Of a DNA stretch of 64,000 nt, positions 34,516 through 44,218 are shown one piece after another. Under the pieces are notes generated by a model. That model searched no databases, had not been told where the DNA came from, and worked only from the letters and a program-made list of their open reading frames with translations. The position numbers were made by a program, and so were the translations under genes. Each line of letters begins with the position of its first letter. Within the stretch, counting starts at the first letter, position 1. Source of the stretch: Gnetum montanum (taxonomy: Eukaryota; Streptophyta; Gnetopsida; Gnetales; Gnetaceae); NCBI GenBank assembly GCA_015680685.1, contig MNCI01027262.1, positions 108,338 to 172,337 on the forward strand, in the 5' to 3' direction.

Positions 34516-35930
34516 TGAAAAGAAAAGATGATGAAGGATCATTATCAATCAATTTTTTGATGAACTCCTCTTTGTCAGTGCTATTGATTTTTAGAATCCA
34601 AGGATTCCAATTAGTATGATCACATTCTCTCCTACCTACTCACTTAGGAGATGTCACATGAATGGGATAGTAAGAAAAAACAACAATTTCTTCATCAAGC
34701 CAAACACTTCATGAAAATCAAGGACAACCTCTACAAGAGTTATGTCGTTAGCTTGGTAGAATAGTATGTACCTAATGCAAATTACCTTTGAGTCCTCCAA
34801 GATTCTCATGAAGGCCCTTGTGGGGGCCACTATTTTGGGATGAGAACAATCATTAAAATCCTCATGGCATAGTATTATTGGCTAATAATCATCAAGGATG
34901 TCCATCACTTCTTATATTCATGTCACAAATGCCAAAGAGATGGAGGGATGACTACACAAATAAAAGGGCTTCAACAATGATTCAACCACTGGAGACTTTC
35001 AATATTTTGGACATTGGCTTCATGGGGCCCATCAAATTTATGTCCAAAAAAAAGGCATACATAATCATCGTCATTGACTACTATATGAAGTGGAATTAAG
35101 CTACCATCATCATCAAATATTCATCCCTTACTGGTGGCGTAGTTTGTACAAAAAAAATGTGGTAAATAGGTTTGATGTGCCAAGGGCACTAACTTTTGAT
35201 ATTGGAACATATTTTACATATGCCACTTTTTGAAAACTTATGTAACACTTAGGGTTTGAGCATAAACGCACAACTCCATACCACCTCCAAGCTAGTGGTC
35301 AAGCAAAGATCACTAATAGAAAAATAACAAAGATACTAACATGCACAATTAGTAAATATAGGAAGGACTAGAACAACAAACTAATGATGCTATTTGGGCT
35401 TATCATTTAAATTGGAAACTTCCTATTAGTCATTCTCCTTATGAGTTAGTGTACAGGAGACTCCCAACTCTTCCTATTCAAGGAGAGTTCACACATATTC
35501 AACAACTTGTGAACTTGACCTTGATTTAAGTCTAGTCCAAAGAGAAAGATTAAGGAACGTAAACATGCTAGAAGAAAATTGATTAGTGGTCATATCATTT
35601 AATGAACTACACAACAAACAATGACATGACCTCAAAATAAGAAAAGTTAAATTTCAACTAGGAGATAAGGTTCTCTACTAGAATTCTATGCATGTACCTC
35701 AATGTACAAAATTCTAAATGCTATGAAAGGAAACTTATATTATCCATGCAACATTTTCATATAGGGCCATGAAGATTTACCATCCTACCAACCCAAACAA
35801 ATTATTATTGATCAATATGCAATAAGTCAAACATTTCCTATAATCAAGAATAACTAGTGGCAACAACAACAACACCTTAACCAATGTCTAAGCATGTTTT
35901 TATCTTTCAAATCTCTTCCTTCCAACTTAG
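34516..35930 (+). pseudogene. Integrase, element D
   Basis: From about 34660: a leader region, then the zinc-binding H-E-G-P-C-G-G-H-Y block (34810-34836) and C-H-K-C-Q (34921-34935), giving H, H, C, C in order. Core pieces near 35000-35330 are partly out of frame. L-P-I-S-H-S-P-Y-E-L-V-Y-R (35419-35457) marks the end of the core. It is colinear with A's integrase. Confidence 0.8.
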
Positions 35931-36890
35931 TTATGGAGGAGATGGTCATCCATGTTAAGACATTATAATGACTTCCTAGTTTTTCAACTTTTTTATTTTA
36001 CACTATTCTTCATACATTTTTTGTTTTCTTGATTATTTTGCAATTTATTTTATATCTTTTTCCTTGTTTAAATTTTCTTGCATATGATTTATTCTCTATT
36101 ACCATTAGGAATTTAGTGCTTCATATAGTTGCTAATTATTGGAAGTGCAATTAAACTGTATTTCATGTCTAAATTGATTGCTTAATGACGAGATTTCATC
36201 TTTGAATTATGACATCAATTAATGGAACATTGATTTTCCTATGGTATTAGGAAGTGAGCTCATATAATCCACCCATTCCACTCAAATCCATGTTGTTCTT
36301 TCATCTTGGAAGCATGACATCCTTTCTTAATAATAGCTTATAAAGAATCTATAACCTTGGTATTTATTGAACTTGAAATAAATCAAGTGGGATTGATAAG
36401 GGTGTGGCATCAAGGGGACTTATCACCTTTTTTACCTACCTACCTTCTTGATTTTTATGAGTATTCTCATTGATTCTATCGTCATTCCTAATGTTAACCA
36501 TTAATAGGAAGAATGTCTTTGCATGCTATGGTTTCCATGAAATAAATAAAAATAATAACAACATGGAAATTCAAAGCACACTCCTTAGAAAAAATAATGA
36601 GCTACAATCATTCCTTATGAGGATATAAAGACATGTTACCCATGCCTAAAGGCACCCCTCTAACTAAGGCCCTTCCTAACTTCTTACTTCTCTTTTCTTC
36701 ACTCTTTGGAATGGTGGCTGGTCTTTGAAAGTGCTCATGAATTCTTGGGCATTGAACAGTCTAAATGTACCAATGCAAAATCACTAGAAATGAATGGACT
36801 TAGTTCTAACTAAGGATGGAACAATATCAAGTCACATTAACCACACAATCCATAAGGACTTCAAGTGACTGGCATGTGCAACTCCATTAT

Positions 36891-36982
<92 letters not shown>

Positions 36983-37922
36983 TCAAACTCATGACATCTA
37001 CCACCTCACTAACTCCTATCATGGTTAATCAATGTGTCTATTTTGGTATGTCCTAATTCTTTGATGATTTCTTGCATGGATTCAAATTTTAACAATCCAT
37101 GGCCATTAATCATCCTTGATGCCTATGGACTCCTAGGTTTGAGGGCATTCAAGGGAATTAAGGACATGAGCCTGCTATGGGGAGGCTTCACTTGCACACT
37201 CCTTAGTATGATTTTGTTAAACTTCTTGTCCCTTAGTTATTTTGCATTCAATTCCATCATTGATCAAAAGAAACATTCAGTTTTATACTCCTTGGCAAAA
37301 TAATTTTCTTTAAATCTCCTTTTCCAAATAAATTTTAGGCAGTATTCCATGATTTATCATCATTCTAGGTTTTTTTGGCTTCAATTGGACTCCAATTTCA
37401 CCATGAAACTCTTTTGCAATACTTAGTTTTTTAATTATGAAAATTGTCTCAAATGGTAGTGTCAATGCAGCCCAATGCATCAACACATCAACAAAAACCT
37501 ATACTTAGCCAATTTTTCACATTTTCTTCATAATATGATGGGAGCTTTTGCAATTTTTAGAGCTCGAAGAACCTTCTGAGTGCCATAACTTTCAAATTTC
37601 TTATTTGATTTACAATATTTTTTAACCTCCTAGCTACTAGAGGTAAGCTTTACATCATGGTGGCCACAAACCTATGGTTTATGATGGAAACTTTTTCTAA
37701 CTTCCCAAGGTTTAACTATTAAAATAATATTAAAATTTCCATATACACTACGTTAAAAGTCATAAACAAGCTTTGGTGGCTAATGAATATCATAATAATA
37801 AAATAATAAATCTACCATGATCACAAACTAATCTAAGTGTAATTGAACCAAAAGAGAAAGGTATAAAAAGTACTAAGGGTTACACATTAATTGTTAATCC
37901 TTGGTTACATTTGTGATTGTAG
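35931..37922 (+). other. Element D 3' untranslated/intron region with env splice acceptor
   Basis: About 2 kb follow integrase. It matches (inverted) A 23000-24500 and E 58650-59950, as in GTTACACAT near 37880. The end, TTTGTGATTGTAG (37910-37922), is a good 3' splice site placed immediately before ATG. In Athila elements the downstream ORF is expressed from a spliced RNA, so this is probably the end of a real intron. No protein ORF is supported. The dinucleotide repeat at 36893-36977 lies inside. Confidence 0.65.
36893..36977. repeat. Compound microsatellite (CA)n(CT)n
   Basis: About 13 CA units (36893-36918) pass directly into about 29 CT units (36919-36977). The two overlapping plus-strand ORFs reading His/Thr then Leu/Ser are artefacts. 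Confidence 0.95.
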
Positions 37923-40018
37923 ATGACACCAAAGAGGGAAGCATCAATAAGAGGATCATCAAAATCAAGAAAAAAGTAGCCACAATGAGAAAGGGGTCAA
38001 CAGCAACTACAATAGCCCTTGGAACAGGAGGTTGAAACTACTCATATGACAGGACCTCTTCAAGAGAGCCCAGGTGGAATCTATTCACTAGATTCCCAAA
38101 CAAAACTAACCAATCCAAACAAGATGAGGCACCAAAAGGCTAAGATCGAATCTAGAGGTCACATTGATAGAGGCCTTCTTTAAGAAGATTCGTTTCAAGA
38201 AGGTCCAAAGTTTAGTTCTCCAAGAACTTAACTTCGGACCCTTCTTGGACCTAGTGCCCAAGGAAGTACACACCCAACTACAAAGGTCTTCCATGTGGTC
38301 CATTCTCTCATCTAGTGGAGAAAGTTACATGGAGGAGATGTACCTATTTAGGAGCAATTGGTAGGGACACACTGTGGTCAAAATCAAGGATATAACGATC
38401 TCCTATTTGGTTGAGGCCATTGTGGAGGCCCTTGGCTTGCCTAATATGAAGGCAACACTAGCAAATATCTCTACTTTAGTGGACCCTGAAGTAAAGAAAG
38501 AATGAGTCCAACATTGCTATGGGATGAACCACAAGGAATATAGTGTACTAACTAAGGTAGAGCATGCATACGTCAAAATAATGGCCTATCACCTAAATGT
38601 CATGGTGAGGCCCAACAAGGTTATAGCCTTCTCCACCTATGCATGTGCTGCTCTAAGATATAAATTTCCCATCAATATTCCTCAACTCATTTACCTCAAA
38701 ATTGAGAACTACTTCAAATAAAATGAGCAAGGGAGGAAGACACCTCCCTTCCCATGCCTTATTAGAAAACTCTATCAAAGGGAAGGCATATCACATTATG
38801 CCAATAATACACTCTACCATGCTCTTAGGGCATCTTGGCAAGAAATTATGAAAGATAAAGTAGCCACAAAGCTACTAGAAGAGGAGTAGCCACCACCACC
38901 TCCTACTAGAGAGAACAATTGGTGGGAACCAGACAACTACTTATGGAGATCTTTGATCTTCTCAATGAAATTATAGTAACCTAGTAGGAGATGCTAGAGA
39001 TGAAATGAAAATTAGTCATCACTAATTCCGAGATAAAGCCACCACTACTAAAAACCATCGGTTGATCACCAAAGTTGTAGAGTTACAAGACCATCTCTCC
39101 AACCTTGCATTTCTTAACCTAAACCTCAACATAGATGAATCTTTCTAGCATATTCAATAAAAATCAAGAGAGGATGAAAATGCAAAGGAGATGGTGGTAT
39201 TTGATGCCTCCTTATTAGAAGCATTAGCCTTCAACATCGATAAGGACTTGGCTCAAGTTCACAAAGAAAAATTGGTCCTCACCAAGGATATTCACCACCT
39301 ACAAAATGTTAAGGAGTAAAAGGACCAAATGGTTGAATTCATTCAACAAAAGTAGGAGTAACTAGCCAAGGTGAACCTTAACTTGAGAAGGTTGGTAGCA
39401 GAGAATAGAAATCTCTACATGGAGGAAGTCCAAGCACTTTGCCAAAAGATGGCCATCGAGGTAGCTACTTGGAAAAATGAGGCCCTAAAATATGAAAAGG
39501 TTAAAAACCACTACAAGAACCAGGTTAGACTACTCAAGGAGGTAAATGAGAAAGAAATTCAAATGACCAAGGCAAAGATGAACAAGGCACTCTAGCAACT
39601 CCAACAAAGAGGCTACATGTGGTAGTTGATCTTTGACAGCTTAAACACATACAATAAAGCTAAAATCCACCTGAAGAAGTTGCAAATAAAAGAGATGATT
39701 GAATACATAGAGTTTGCCACCCTCCAATGTGAAAACTTATCTATGCTGACTGCAGGAAGGCAAAGAATAGAGCTAGAGAAATAGATGGCCAATTCATACC
39801 TCCTTTATAAGGCATAATTCAAGCACCACAAAGACACTAAACAAAATTTATAGATAGCCAATGTAGAGCTTGAAGTTCTTAGAAGCAGATTCACGAATCA
39901 ATGATCAATTGCTAAGGACTTAGCCAGAAGAATGAACAATTACCACGAGCAACAAAAACCTTGTCAAGATGTTCAACATCAAATGAAAACAATTCGTAGC
40001 ATGGTTTTTGGATGTTAA
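37923..40018 (+). pseudogene. env-like/additional ORF, element D
   Basis: The ORF opens M-T-P-K-R-E-A directly after a splice acceptor and ends M-V-F-G-C then TAA (40016-40018). The first third is basic. A central domain (38164-38770) reads F-G-P-F-L-D-L-V-P-K-E, G-M-N-H-K-E-Y-S, N-V-M-V-R-P-N-K and P-P-F-P-C-L-I-R-K-L-Y. This resembles the 'putative plant transposon protein' type domain found in the extra ORF of Athila elements. The last third (39100-40000) is a long charged coiled coil, for example ORF 39371-39595. The function is unknown. About ten stops break it. The opposite-strand ORF at 38106-38303 is a shadow. Confidence 0.65.
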
Positions 40019-40479
40019 GGAGTTGTTCCTTGTAATGCCTTGCTCGTGAGACATCCCCATACCAGCTCACATGAGCAAAGCTACATGGACTACATACAAT
40101 CCATGTAGCAAAGAAGAGAAAATGAAAGCATTGTTGAATGCTTTCTGTATTTTCATTAAAGTAGCAGCCATAGTAAAATAACCTATATCATTATGACTAC
40201 CACAAACACTAGAGCCTAGCAAAGGTCCTTTAGCATCTAAGAGCCTCTACCTCCTAGCATCGTTTGAACTTCACCCCATCTTCAGTAATCAGAGGGATCC
40301 TATTGTGAATTTTGTAAAGGGTATCTAATTTTGTTATCATTAACACCAATTTTTGTAATTCCATACAATTCGGCACTTAGAGTCAATTAATTAATAGTTC
40401 TATACCTTCCCAATTTTATAAGAAGCTCAATCCTACTTTTTTTCACTCAAGAACAATTTTTCACTTAATCGTGGAGGCA
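40019..40479 (+). other. 3' untranslated region and polypurine tract, element D
   Basis: AT-rich non-coding DNA ending in CGTGGAGGCA, immediately before the LTR. The same place in E reads TGTGGGGGTA (sense strand) and in A CATGGTGGTA. Confidence 0.6.
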
Positions 40480-41365
40480 TGATGAATCATGTTAACTACT
40501 ATGTTAGTGGGCATGCATCAACACAACCTTGTTGACATAGCCCTGTCGACACAAGCCTGTTGATGCATGGAAAGATGCATCAATACAGTGTCATGTTCAG
40601 CCTATATAAATGCATGTACCCACCTCATTTATGGCACGTTATATCATTAGTGTAGTCAAACTCTTGCAATATTCTTTCTCCAAAGTTAAAATATTTTCTA
40701 AGTGCTCGCAATAAGGACTAAAGTAATTGTATGGATCTTTATTCAAGCATCATGTACCTAAACACATTGATGTAACCAACAATAAAGATGGATTCTTGAC
40801 ATTCCTTACAGCACTTAAACTAGATAAATATTTCTTACATGCACTTTGTTATTAATGGAATTTATATTCTTATCTTAATTAATTAATGCTCTTAATGATG
40901 AACACATAAGTATAATCACTTCAAGCATACCGTCTAACACTTGGTAATTCCAGCAACATTATTACTTGGTTCACCCAATAGCATAACACTTGGTAGCCCA
41001 ATAGTGTTAAAACAAATTCAAGATGTGTACGACAAGTGAGCCCAAATACTTATGTTATGATAGTTAATCTTAGAACCATTGGATAGAATAGTTAGTTATT
41101 AATCATTTATCTTTTTATCAACACTTAGGGTAAATAAATACAAAAATATAAAAATAATAAATAAATATCATATGTTGTAATTCACACTTAACCATACAGA
41201 AGAGCCTACATAAGTGAGAGCTAAGAAGACAACAATCACATTTCCCCAAGTCACCATCTTTGTCTATAGGCACACTAAGGAGCTAAGTCCAGGGAATTTG
41301 ATAGGATCGCTAATGGACACTTGTGATTCATTTGGTTGGATGAAGGGACTACTTGCTACTCATCA
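40480..41365 (+). mobile_element. 3' LTR of element D
   Basis: It begins TGATGAATCATG and ends TACTCATCA, 886 bp. It is the reverse complement type of the A LTRs: AACACTTGGTAATTCCAGCA matches the complement of 3270-3315, and CACTTGTGATTCAT... matches the complement of the first 70 bases of LTR A. The 5' LTR partner is not in the window, so divergence cannot be judged. A palindromic TGCATCAACACA/TGTTGATGCATG block lies near 40510-40580. Confidence 0.8.
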
Positions 41366-41880
41366 TTTGGTGATCGAGAAATCATGAGACTTAGCCCTAA
41401 AGGTTGAAAACTTATGATTCATGGCCCCCATGCCAAACATGGGAATGTTGAGATCAACACATGATCATTTAAAAGGTGGTAGATGTGGGCTAAAGATATT
41501 GAGGAAACCTTATGTAAAGTTATGAAAAGATCTATCTCATGGCAAGATGCTAGTAGAGTAGTCATAAAGTGTGCATCACAAAAGGTTTTGTAGATTGGTC
41601 ATAAAGTATGTAGTTATCTTAGTCATTGTAAGATGTTGGTAGATGGGTTAGAAAGTGTTTAACTTTGCTACTCAAATTACAAGGTTGATAAATTGGTTAT
41701 AAAGTATGCATCTTAATAGATGGGTCATAAAGTATGCATCTTAATAGATGGGTCATAAAGTATGCAACTTTTTCACTTGTAGCAGGTTAGTAAACTGGCC
41801 ATAAGATGTGCAACTTTCTTTCTCATTGCAAGAGTTTGGATTGGTAGATTAGGCATAACGTGTATAGTTTTCTTACCTAC
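41366..41880. repeat. RIP upstream region with degenerate tandem repeat
   Basis: From about 41530 to 41870 a 26- to 75-bp unit recurs with the core TAGAT(G/T)GGTCATAAAGTATGCA(T/A)CTT. Two perfect neighbouring copies start near 41715 and 41741, with looser copies at about 41590, 41650, 41690, 41795 and 41845. It sits 30-370 bp upstream of the TATA box. No ORF is present. Confidence 0.7.
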
Positions 41881-41901
41881 TCTACACTTTCTCATGGCAG
41901 C

Positions 41902-41908
41902 TATAAAT
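41902..41908 (+). promoter_or_regulatory. TATA box of the RIP pseudogene
   Basis: TATAAAT at 41902-41908 lies 56 bp upstream of the ATG at 41964, a normal distance for a plant promoter with a short 5' leader starting near 41930-41940. Confidence 0.6.
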
Positions 41909-42273
41909 GGAGGCACCCATGAAGCGGAAAGGAAGTGTGAGTGGATGAAGAAAGCAGCAAACGATGGCAGGAAAGATAAGAGTGCTGCTGTTGGCCGCAT
42001 GGGTGGTTGTTCTGGGAGCTTCTCTCAGCAGTGGCCACCCTGGAGATTTCGAGTATTCAACACAGGGCGTGAAGGAGAACACGTACACTGAGTTCATAAA
42101 GGCATTGCGAGCTCGACTGATAAGAGGTGGGAGCTCCGTGTACGATATACCTGTGCTGAACCACACCGTGCCCGACTCACAACGTTTTCTGTTGGTGGAT
42201 CTTTCCAACTCCGCGCACAGCATCAACATCGTCATCGATGTGGTAAACGTAAATGTGGTGGGTTACAGTGCAG

Positions 42274-43338
42274 GTAAATAGGTTGCAGATGGACGCTTTT
42301 TTCATATTGTTTTCCCCTTATATTTAAAGCAAAGTATTTTATTAGGTTTTTGATTTTGATGTAAACGAGGGAGATGGTAGTTTAGTTTCATTAGTTCGTA
42401 CCGCTCCCAAGCAGATATTTCATTTGTTCGTTACCGTTGCTTTTCCTGCTTAAAAAAGGATGCAGTTTTTTCATTAGATTTAGGTAATGTAATGGCATTA
42501 AGAATATGTTTGGATCAATGATTTTTAACGCGGCAAGTACTTGCCCATTAGGCGATAAACAGCCGTTTTGTTTGGCATTATATTACCTAAACTCAGGAAA
42601 GTACGTGTCCTTTTTACAACCATTTTTAAAAGACAACATAAAAAAAAATTAAGTGGCTAAAAAAACATAAGCAAAGGAAGCAACTTCTAAGTCCTTTACA
42701 CAGAGAACAGTCGCTTTTTTATTTCCAGGTTACAAATGTGATACGCTGTGATTTATATTTTTTTTTTATCTTAATTAGAATTCTTTTGGTTTCATGGCTT
42801 GTTCTCAAACCGCATCCGTTTTGGATTTGTATTGATTATTGCGTAAACTTTTCTGTCAATTATTGTAGCTCTCTTATTTCAAGAATCATCTGCATCTATC
42901 AAAAGGCTTCACCTTCTGCATTTGCTTATATCTGTTGCTAGATTTTAATTTAAACTTCAAATGAAAATTATTGAAGTGTATTAATGCATTTTTAATATGC
43001 CCATTTTCTTTCAGCGAGGCACCAGGTTCTGTGGAGTTTTTCAGAGTCATTTCTCAAGCAAGTTCAGTATTTTCCAGGGTTTTAAATTATTGATTTGGAA
43101 GCATATGAAAAGTTAAAATATAATCTTTTATAAGTTGAAGTAAATTGGAAAGGTGCTTAGTGTGTAATAGAGTTTATTGTAAAATAAACAAAAGATGAAG
43201 GGCTTTGAAGAAAACATTGCTAAAATTGTCTACCTTCTTTTAACTAAAATTTGTTTGTGATTCTTATTTGCAGTCTTTATATTCTTTTATAAACGAAAGC
43301 CGAAAAGCGTGAAATTACGACTGCACCTTACCCTGCAG
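42274..43338 (+). other. Intron-like insert in the RIP A-chain
   Basis: The insert starts GTAAAT and ends CTGCAG, obeying GT-AG, and its removal keeps the reading frame (phase 1, in a Gly codon). It is AT-rich with T-runs, like an intron. The seven bases TGCAGGT occur at both edges (42269-42275 and 43334-43340). A second acceptor-like site (TTTCTTTCAG at 43005-43014) precedes a short piece not required for the RIP frame. Most flowering-plant RIP genes are intronless, so this is unusual. Confidence 0.65.
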
Positions 43339-44049
43339 GTGAGCGGGCCTGCTTTTCCGCAGACACTCCCGATGCAGTTTTCAGCACTGCAGTTTTCGCA
43401 GATTATTATTTCATGAACAGCAGATATGCAGCACTGGAGGCAGAGGCAGGCCAAACCAGGGATCAAATCCCACTCGGCATCTCTCCTCTGGATAGCGCCA
43501 TCTCACAGATCTGGTACAGCAGGTCCCTTAACTCCGAGGCCACATCGTTGCTGGTGGTCATCCAGATGTTCTCGGACGCCGCTCGATTCAGATCCATTGA
43601 GGCCAGGGTGCGTTCAGCATACGTAACCAATTGGATTTCAAACCAGACCCTGCCATGCTGAGCCTGGAGAACAACTGGGATTCCCTGTCCCTGCGCATCC
43701 AGAGCTCCGTCAAGGGAGTGTTCACTGACCGAGTCCAGTTTTGGGACCGCAGGTCCATGCGCGTCATAAGAGACAGCGTTACCTCTATCTATGTCAAAGA
43801 CATTGCGTTTCTGCTCTGCAAATGCAACGTTCATGCTGCTTCTTCCCACATAGTAATGTCTGTGGCAGGCGATACAGACATTTGCCAGATATCAGAGTCC
43901 ACTCCGGTTCGAATCAACGGTTGGAACTGGCTGTGTGTGGACATCAGAGACGGCCGCGACAACGACGGGAATCCCATTCAACTGTGGCCATGCGGACGGC
44001 AGATAAGCCAGCGGTGGACGTTCAACGCCGACGGCACCATTCGATCGAT

Positions 44050-44200
44050 GGGAAAATGCATGACTACCTATGCGCCGGAGATTCGCGATTCCCAAGAAAA
44101 TCTCAGGAACGGTCGTGGGAAAATGCATGTCGTGGGAAAATGCATGACTACCTATGCGCCAGAGATTCACGATTCCCAAGAAAATCTCAGGAACCGTTCG
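44050..44200 (+). repeat. 84-bp tandem duplication at the RIP break
   Basis: The block beginning GGGAAAATGCATGACTACC occurs at 44050 and again at 44134, each followed by the same approximately 45 bp ending CTCAGGAAC. A shorter third partial (GTGGGAAAATGCATG) lies between. The 13-mer ATGACTACCTATG is at 44060, 44144 and once more at 49990, where the second RIP part begins. Confidence 0.9.
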
Positions 44201-44218
44201 CGGTGCTATTATTATTGA

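Larger units (their letters stand above)
41964..44218 (+). pseudogene. Type-2 ribosome-inactivating protein: A-chain and first part of lectin B-chain (broken)
   Basis: Type-2 RIPs pair an rRNA N-glycosidase A-chain with a galactose-binding lectin B-chain. ATG 41964 opens a signal peptide with a Leu/Val-rich core (about residues 1-24), followed by an A-chain start. Coding stops at 42273, where a 1065-bp insert or intron begins, and resumes at 43339 in phase. The active-site region at 43566-43610 reads S-D-A-A-R-F: the usual catalytic Glu is Asp (43575-43577), and the following Arg (43584-43586) is kept. A frameshift occurs near 43630. The linker and the first B-chain repeats follow, with a Q-R-W motif near 44008-44016, then an internal duplication and a stop (44216-44218). 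The rest of the B-chain lies 5.8 kb away at 49990-50623. I see no intact frame; clearly non-functional as assembled. Confidence 0.85.

Noticed and set aside
36816..37056. Two overlapping plus-strand ORFs of 63-70 codons rich in His/Thr and Leu/Ser
   Set aside because: They are translations of the (CA)n(CT)n microsatellite.
41964..44218. An intact, expressible RIP toxin gene
   Set aside because: A frameshift near 43630, a stop at 44216, the 5.8-kb insertion and two more frame changes after it show that it is broken.
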